Of a stretch of DNA of 64,000 nt, positions 58,690-64,000 are shown piece by piece. The notes beneath the pieces are model-generated. The model did no database searches. It was not told the DNA's origin and was given only the letters and a program-made list of their open reading frames with translations. The position numbers and the translations under genes are program-made. This DNA comes from Hordeum vulgare subsp. vulgare (taxonomy: Eukaryota; Streptophyta; Magnoliopsida; Poales; Poaceae), in NCBI RefSeq assembly GCF_904849725.1, contig NC_058521.1:341418638-341482637 (forward strand), in the 5' to 3' direction. Each line of letters opens with the position of its first letter. Position 1 is the stretch's first letter.

Positions 58690-59172
58690 AGGGAATGTTC
58701 CTAGAGTGGTAAATGGGCAAAGAATCAAGCATTACATCTCTGGTACTCCCATAAATGTTGAGACCAATATCATCAATATCATAACTCTAGAGGAGTACAT
58801 AAGGGATGTTTATCAGCCTGTTTCAGACCCTGAAAACGAAGAGGTATCTGTTTCGGTAAGTAATTGGACTCCGAAGCTTTTCCAATAGGAAATTTCCTCC
58901 GTTTTGGAATTTTTGGAAAATTAGAAAAATAAAAAGCACTCCGGAGAGCGCACGAGGCGGCCACAAGCTTGGTAGCCGCCTCCTACCCCCCTCGCGGCGG
59001 CTGCAGGGCTTGTGGGCACCTTGTGTGCCTCCCGGACTCCGTTTTCTTGCGGAGCACTCCTTCTGGTCCAGAAAAAATCATTATATATACGCCCGAGGGT
59101 TTTGATCTCCGTATCGCGCAGTTTTCCTCTGTTTTCGTCTCGAGCTTGTTTTTGTTGCAGATCTAGATCGTC
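58690..59172 (+). promoter_or_regulatory. Region upstream of the third ORF, with LTR-like hairpin and TATA-like box
   Basis: The inverted repeat CACAAGC(C/T)TGGTAGCCGCC...GGCGGCT..AGGGCTTGTG at 58962-59014 is also in both LTRs (52857-52905 and 61365-61413). A TATA-like run (TTATATATAC) at 59081-59090 lies about 90 bases before the ORF at 59173. In the LTRs the same hairpin precedes the TATATGAAGG box. This suggests an internal promoter copied from, or parallel to, the LTR promoter. Confidence 0.5.
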
Positions 59173-59559
59173 ATGACTTCCCCAAACGCTCCTAAGGACA
59201 AGATCTTCGAGAAGGTCATCAATCCCTATCTCACGGAAGTGCTGAAACACCCTCAATCTATCAAGGTGAGCGAGGGGATGTTGCACATCCGTGATGTTGA
59301 GGGACCTAATAAGACCAGAAGCGTGGAGACAAGGCTCGAAGCAATGGAACAACAAGTCTTCAAGTGCCAAGGGATGGTGGAGCGTGGACTCAATGCCAAC
59401 CACATGATGATCACGGAGTTCACCAGCAATCACAAGATGGATGCTATTGACATTGGGAAGCACCTCCCCAAGCTCTATGAAAGGGTTGATCAACTTCAGG
59501 GCCAGATCTATGACCTGCGAACCAAAACTATGAGTATGAGTATAGATTTAAATCAATAA
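59173..59559 (+). CDS. Third ORF of the Athila-like element, unknown function
   Basis: A 128-residue ORF starts at ATG 59173 (MTSPNAPKDKIFEKVINPYL) and ends TAA 59557-59559 with no internal stop, unlike gag-pol. It is in the env position downstream of pol, but I see no signal peptide, membrane helix or cysteine pattern of an envelope. The C-terminal half (KLYERVDQLQGQIYDL) looks helical and may be a coiled coil. ATCTAGATCGTC just upstream is a plausible short leader after the TATA-like box. I do not know its function. It could be a separately transcribed accessory protein. Confidence 0.6.
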   Translation: MTSPNAPKDKIFEKVINPYLTEVLKHPQSIKVSEGMLHIRDVEGPNKTRSVETRLEAMEQQVFKCQGMVERGLNANHMMITEFTSNHKMDAIDIGKHLPKLYERVDQLQGQIYDLRTKTMSMSIDLNQ

Positions 59560-61210
59560 GGTTTGCTGCAGATTTGAGGATTCCGGCGACTCGTTCATCC
59601 TGCCATGATGGAGCGCCTATGCCTTCGAAGACGGAGGATCAGACTACTCCAACAACTCCACCACCATCACCACCAAAGGAAGACAACTAAGCATTGGTAT
59701 GGGCAATCCCCTTGGCTTTGGCCAAGCTTGAGGAGTTGCCCTGGTATCGTATCACCTTTATATATTTTGCTTTTTTCTTTGTTTTAGTTCTTTCCTTTTC
59801 AGTTTTTATTGCTTCTCTTAGTGGAATAAGTCTTTAGTGTTTAGTTTGAGTCTTTTGGTTTGTGTCTCCCTCGATGTATTCAAGCCTGCGAGCTATATAA
59901 TAAAGAGTATCTTAGTCAAGGGCTTTGTTTTGTGCCGTGATCAAAAGTATGAAAAGAACGATAGCATGAAAGATCATGAGATGATCTTCTGGAAAGTGAT
60001 AGCTTCACATATGACAAGTATGATGATTGAAACTTGTTGAGAATAGACCAACATAGACCTCAGTCATTGTTGCAATTAATAAGAAGTAATAAGGAAAGAG
60101 AGGTTCACATATAAATATATCATCTTAGACACTTTCTATAATTGTGAGGACTTACCAAACTATTACATGCTTAGAAGTAGATGTTGGACAAGGAAGACAA
60201 CATAATGAATTATGTTTGCTTGGTTTCAAACAATGTTATATTATTAGAGATCCCTTAGCATGTGACGATTGCTTCCACCTCATATTAGCCCAAAACTCCC
60301 GCACCAAGTAGAGATACTACTTTGCATCCATAAACCTTCAAACCAGTTTTGCCATGAGAGTCCACCATACCTACCTATGGATTGAATAAGATCCCTCAAG
60401 TAAGTTGTCATCGATGCAAGCAATAAAAATTGCTCTCTAATATGTATGATCTATTAGTGTGTGGAAAATAAGCTTTATACGAACCTGTGATGAGGAAGAC
60501 ATAAAAGCGACAGACTGCATAATAAAGTTCTTTATCACAAGAGGCAATATAAAGCGACGTTCCTCCGCACTAAGAGGACACGCATCCAAACCTCAAAAGC
60601 GCATGACAACCTCTGCTTCCCTCTGCGAAGGGCCTATCTTGTACCTTCACTTTTTTCCCTTGTAAGAGTCATGGTGATCTTCACCAATTCCCTATTTTGC
60701 CTTTGTCTTGGCTACCGTAACATGCTTGGGAAAGATCTATATTCATATATCAACTTGGACATGAGTACTTATGCTTTATTATTGTTGACTTTACCCTTGA
60801 GGTAAATGGTTGGGAGGCAAAACTATAAGACCCTATCTTCCTCTGTGTCCAGCTGAAACTTTGATCCCATGAGTACCACGTGAGTTGTAACAATTGAGGA
60901 AAACAAAAGAGATGATTAAGTATTTGGGTTTGCTTTACAAGCTCTTATTTGACTCTTTCTGATGTTATGATAAATTGCAATTGCTTCAATGACTATGGAC
61001 TGTTGTTGGTTACTTCTCGGTAAGGTTTTTGCTTTATACTTTGCTTTTTGAAGGAATTGTTACTTTCCCATAAGAATCTTTATGATGTATTGTTGTTCTA
61101 TGTGTGATCATGATGCCCTCATGTTTGTATTTTGTTTTATCGACACCTTCATCCCTAAACATGTGGACATGTTTATGGAACTTGGTTTTCGCTTGAGGAC
61201 AAGCGAGGTC
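59560..61210 (+). other. Athila-like 3' untranslated region
   Basis: No credible gene is present in 1.65 kb. Early on there is a CACCACCATCACC-type run (about 59660). The rest is AT-rich with several short ORFs on both strands that lack recognisable domains. Confidence 0.5.
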
Positions 61211-61225
61211 TAAGTTTGGGGGAGT
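61211..61225 (+). other. Polypurine tract of the Athila-like element
   Basis: TAAGTTTGGGGGAGT directly precedes the 3' LTR start TGATACGTCC. Confidence 0.8.
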
Positions 61226-62608
61226 TGATACGTCCATTTTGCATCATGCTTTCATGTTGTTATTTATCGCTTTATGGGCTGTTATATTACCTTGTGGTAC
61301 CATACTTATGCATTTTCTCTCTTATTTTGCAAGCTTTATTTGAAGAGGGAGAATACTAGGGACCCACAAGCCTGGTAGCCGCCACCCCCTGGTGGCGGCT
61401 ACAGGGCTTGTGGGCTCCTTGACGGCCCACTTGCCCCCCTATTTTTCTATATGAAGGGTTTCGTTCCAGAAAAATCGAGGAGCAGCTTTTTCGTGGTTTC
61501 GCCGCCGCCACGAGGCGGAACTTGAGCAGATCCAATCTAGAGGTCCGGCAGGACGATCCTGCCGGGGAAACTTCCCTCCCAGAGGGGGAAAATCATCGCC
61601 ATCGTCATCACAAACACTCCTCTCGTCGGAGGGGAGTCATCTCCATCAACATCTTCATCAGCACCATCCCCTCTCCATTCCCTAGTTCATCTCTTGTAAC
61701 CAATCTCCGTCTCGCGACTCCGATTGGTATTTGTAAGGTTGCTAGTAGTGTTGATTACTCTTTGTAGTTGATGCTAGTTGGATTACTTGGTGGAAGAGTT
61801 TATGTTCAGATGCTTGATGCTATTCATTACACCTCTCATCATGATTATGATTATGCTTTGTGAGTAGTTACTTTTGTTCATGAGGACATGGGATAAGTCA
61901 TGCTGATAATAGTCATGTGAATTTGGTATTCATTCGGTATTTTGATATGTTGTATGTTGTCTTTTCCTCTAGTGGTGTTATGTGAACGTCGACTACATAA
62001 CACTTCACCATATTTGGGCCTAGAGGAAGGCATTGGGGAGTAGTAAGTAGATTATGGGTTGCTAGAGTGACAGAAGCTTAAACCCGAGTCTATGCGTTGT
62101 TTCGTAAGGGGCTGATTTGGATCCACTAGTTTAATGCTATGGTTAGACATTGTCTTAATTCTTATTTTGTAGTTGCGGATGCTTGCAGGAGGGGTTAATC
62201 ATAAGTGGGATGCTTGTCCAACTAAGGGCACTACCCAAGCGCCGGTCCACCCACATATGAAAATATCAAAGTAACAAATGTGAATCACATGAACATGATG
62301 AAACTAGCATGACAGAAATTCCCGTCTGTCCTCGTGAGCGTTTTTCCTTCGATAAACTTTGTTCAGGCTTGTACCTTGCTACAAAAGGGATTGGGCCACA
62401 TGCTGCACCGTTTCTACTACTTGTTACTTGTTACTTTTCGCTTGCTAGGTTTCACCTTGCTACACCATCACTTGTTACCGCTACTTTCAGTGCTTGCAGT
62501 TATTACCTTGCTGAAAACTGTTTATCAGAGCCTTCTGCTCCTCGTTGGGTTCGACACTCTTACTTATCGAAAGGACAACGATAGATCCCCTATACTTGTG
62601 GGTCATCA
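61226..62608 (+). repeat. 3' LTR of the Athila-like element (1,383 bp)
   Basis: It begins TGATACGTCCATTTTGC and ends TTGTGGGTCATCA. Compared with the 5' LTR it lacks about 130 bases near 61352-61360 and has a short extra segment near 62449, plus scattered substitutions. Confidence 0.9.
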
Positions 62609-63635
62609 CCCGTCATGAGAGTGACCACACATCACTCTCGCCACTAGTAATGTGGCTCTTTTCTACCACCGACCAGAGTAATCAACAAAGCTCCGTCCCA
62701 TAAAGTGGTAATGTGGTCGCACATGTAAAGTTGGGACGATCGACACATCATAAAACTATTCCCATTTCCAAAACCACTCACACCAAAATACCCGGTGCAC
62801 CACTACTCCCAAAGTGGCCACCTAACTCATCATCACCCTCGGGCGTTAGTGGCACCCGACGGGGTTTTCATAAACCATTTATACCATCATCATGCTCGTG
62901 CTTCTACTATGCTTAGCTTTACTTGTCAACATGATATTAGCGTGACCCTCATAGGTGGTAGGATCATCCTCAAAATGCAAGTGCTCTAGAGGAGCCATTG
63001 GTAACATCACTTGAATGATTTACCGATACTTATGATCATATGCAACAGAAATATTTGTTCTACTTAGTAGGCAATATAACATATGCTCAAACATGGTCAA
63101 AGGGCTGCTTGCCTTGATCAGCTAAGTATCCGAGGTCTTCGGGATCTTCAAGTCCAACTCCTTCGTCAAACGTGGTTTCTATCGTCGTATTAAATAAAAA
63201 GCAATAAGTAGCTCACTCAAAAATAGATTACAAAGTCACTTGAAAGATGTTGCTTAATTCTGATAAATCCATATTGTTATTTTAAAAATATTTATCTTTG
63301 GTTTAAGTGAATGGATTATTTTTAGAAATATTTTAATAGAAGCACAACTTTTCCAAAATAGCCTTTTAAATATTATAAAACAGAAAGGTTGACTCAAAAT
63401 TGGTAAAAAGGATCTCTTAAATACTACTCATTTTTAGAAGAATTATGGTGGAAGAATAATTAAAATATATTGGATAATTACTTTCAGAAAAATCATTTAA
63501 AACCAGAATAAACAAAAAAATAAAAAGGGCTGGGGCTTAGTCCTGGCTCGGCCTGTGGCTTGGGCCGGCCCAGCTGGCCCGCCACCCAACCAGCCTAGGC
63601 GCGCGCGCGGACAGGTTCAAACCTAATGCGCGGGC
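62609..63635 (-). repeat. Minus-strand chromovirus LTR (copy C), second part
   Basis: It resumes copy C (GTGACCACACATCACTC...CACTAGTAATG), matching copy B at 47808. It has no gene. It ends where a different LTR begins at 63636. Confidence 0.65.
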
Positions 63636-64000
63636 TCATACCTCTCCAACGTATCTATAATTTTTTATGGTTCCATGCTATTATGTTGTCAACTTTGGAT
63701 GTTTTGTATGCATGAACATGCTATTTTATATCTTTTTTGGGACTAACCTATTAACTCAGTGGCAAATGCTAGTTTCTGTTTTTTCCTTGTTTTTAACCTT
63801 TTTCAAAGAAGAATATTAAACGGAGTCCAAACGGAATAAAACCTGTGGAATGATTTTTTTCCATAAGAGAAGACACGCAGGGGACTTGAGAACCAAGCCA
63901 AAGTACCCCGGGGGAGGTCACAAGCCCCGTGGCTCCTTTGCCCTACTTCTTCCGCCTATAAATTCTCTAAAAATCCAAAACCACCAGAGAGAGCAACGAA
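63636..64000 (+). repeat. Start of a further LTR (cut by window end)
   Basis: It begins TCATACCTCTCCAACG, close to TGATACGTCTCCAACG, a common start of a Triticeae gypsy LTR type, with the terminal TG changed to TC. GGAGTCCAAACGGAAT near 63816 and a TATA box (CCTATAAATTC) near 63955 fit an LTR promoter region. No coding part is in view. Confidence 0.6.

Larger units (their letters stand above)
52576..62608 (+). mobile_element. Athila-like Ty3/gypsy retrotransposon, near complete (10 kb)
   Basis: Both LTRs (52576-54085 and 61226-62608), PBS, gag, protease, RT, RNase H, integrase, a third ORF and the polypurine tract are present in order. There is no chromodomain. RT sequence and the PBS type are those of the Athila clade, of which Triticeae have many members. 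The flanks CCTGG (left) and CCCGT (right) agree at three of five bases, so the duplication is imperfect or has mutated. Coding regions are broken by several shifts and stops. Confidence 0.88.

Noticed and set aside
1..64000. Undescribed defence or metabolic system
   Set aside because: All strong coding signals are retrotransposon or CACTA proteins. I found no set of other genes.

Overview
The window looks like intergenic DNA from a large grass genome, most likely wheat or another Triticeae. It is a stack of nested transposable elements of plant-specific clades: Tekay-like, CRM-like, Athila-like and Tat-like Ty3/gypsy, SIRE/Maximus-like and Angela/BARE-like Ty1/copia, and a CACTA transposon of the 'TTTGCCGTC' subterminal-motif type. 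I found no ordinary host gene, tRNA, rRNA, CRISPR array or bacterial-type operon. Family names come from recognising motifs, not from a database search. Nearly every coding region carries in-frame stops or frameshifts and is reported as a pseudogene.

Layout. 1-9492: 3' part of a Tekay-like chromovirus (+), with an extra ORF upstream of gag, a gag-pol-chromodomain frame with two in-frame stops, and a roughly 4.1 kb 3' LTR. 9493-~14625: CRM (centromeric-type) element (+), with part of the 5' LTR, the PBS, and a decayed gag-PR-RT-RNase H region that stops before integrase. ~14625-25331: CACTA element (+), with a TNP2-type transposase, a second multi-exon transposase-like gene (plant transposase Ptta/En/Spm type), a ~400 bp tandem array of purine/pyrimidine hairpins, and one intact 3' terminus; its 5' terminus is missing. 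25332-26680: start of a Tat-like element (-), with LTR, PBS and gag N-terminus. 26681-31951: end of another chromovirus (+), with a chromodomain remnant and long LTR, interrupted by a solo LTR with a perfect ACAAC duplication. 31952-33459 and 47766-49647: minus-strand LTR pieces of a related family, interrupted by a complete 14.3 kb SIRE/Maximus-like copia element (33460-47765, perfect CCATG duplication). 49648-51620: Angela/BARE-like LTR and a little internal sequence (-). 51621-52575 and 62609-63635: another minus-strand chromovirus LTR, interrupted by a 10 kb Athila-like element (52576-62608) with both LTRs. 63636-64000: start of one more LTR, cut by the window edge.

The genes do not form a pathway. 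Each retrotransposon is or was a self-contained unit (LTR promoter, tRNA-primed reverse transcription, Gag, protease, RT, RNase H, integrase). The CACTA genes together would have supplied transposase functions for one element. The relative age of insertions can be read from the nesting: the SIRE-like, Athila-like and solo-LTR insertions are younger than the chromovirus LTRs that they interrupt.

I did not find a convincing undescribed biological system. The items most worth a second look are: the CACTA hairpin array that may lie inside a 3'-UTR intron; a hairpin module in the Athila-like element that is shared by its LTRs and the region upstream of its third ORF, next to a TATA-like box; the large non-pol ORF and strong word bias of the SIRE-like element; and the extra pre-gag ORF of the Tekay-like element.
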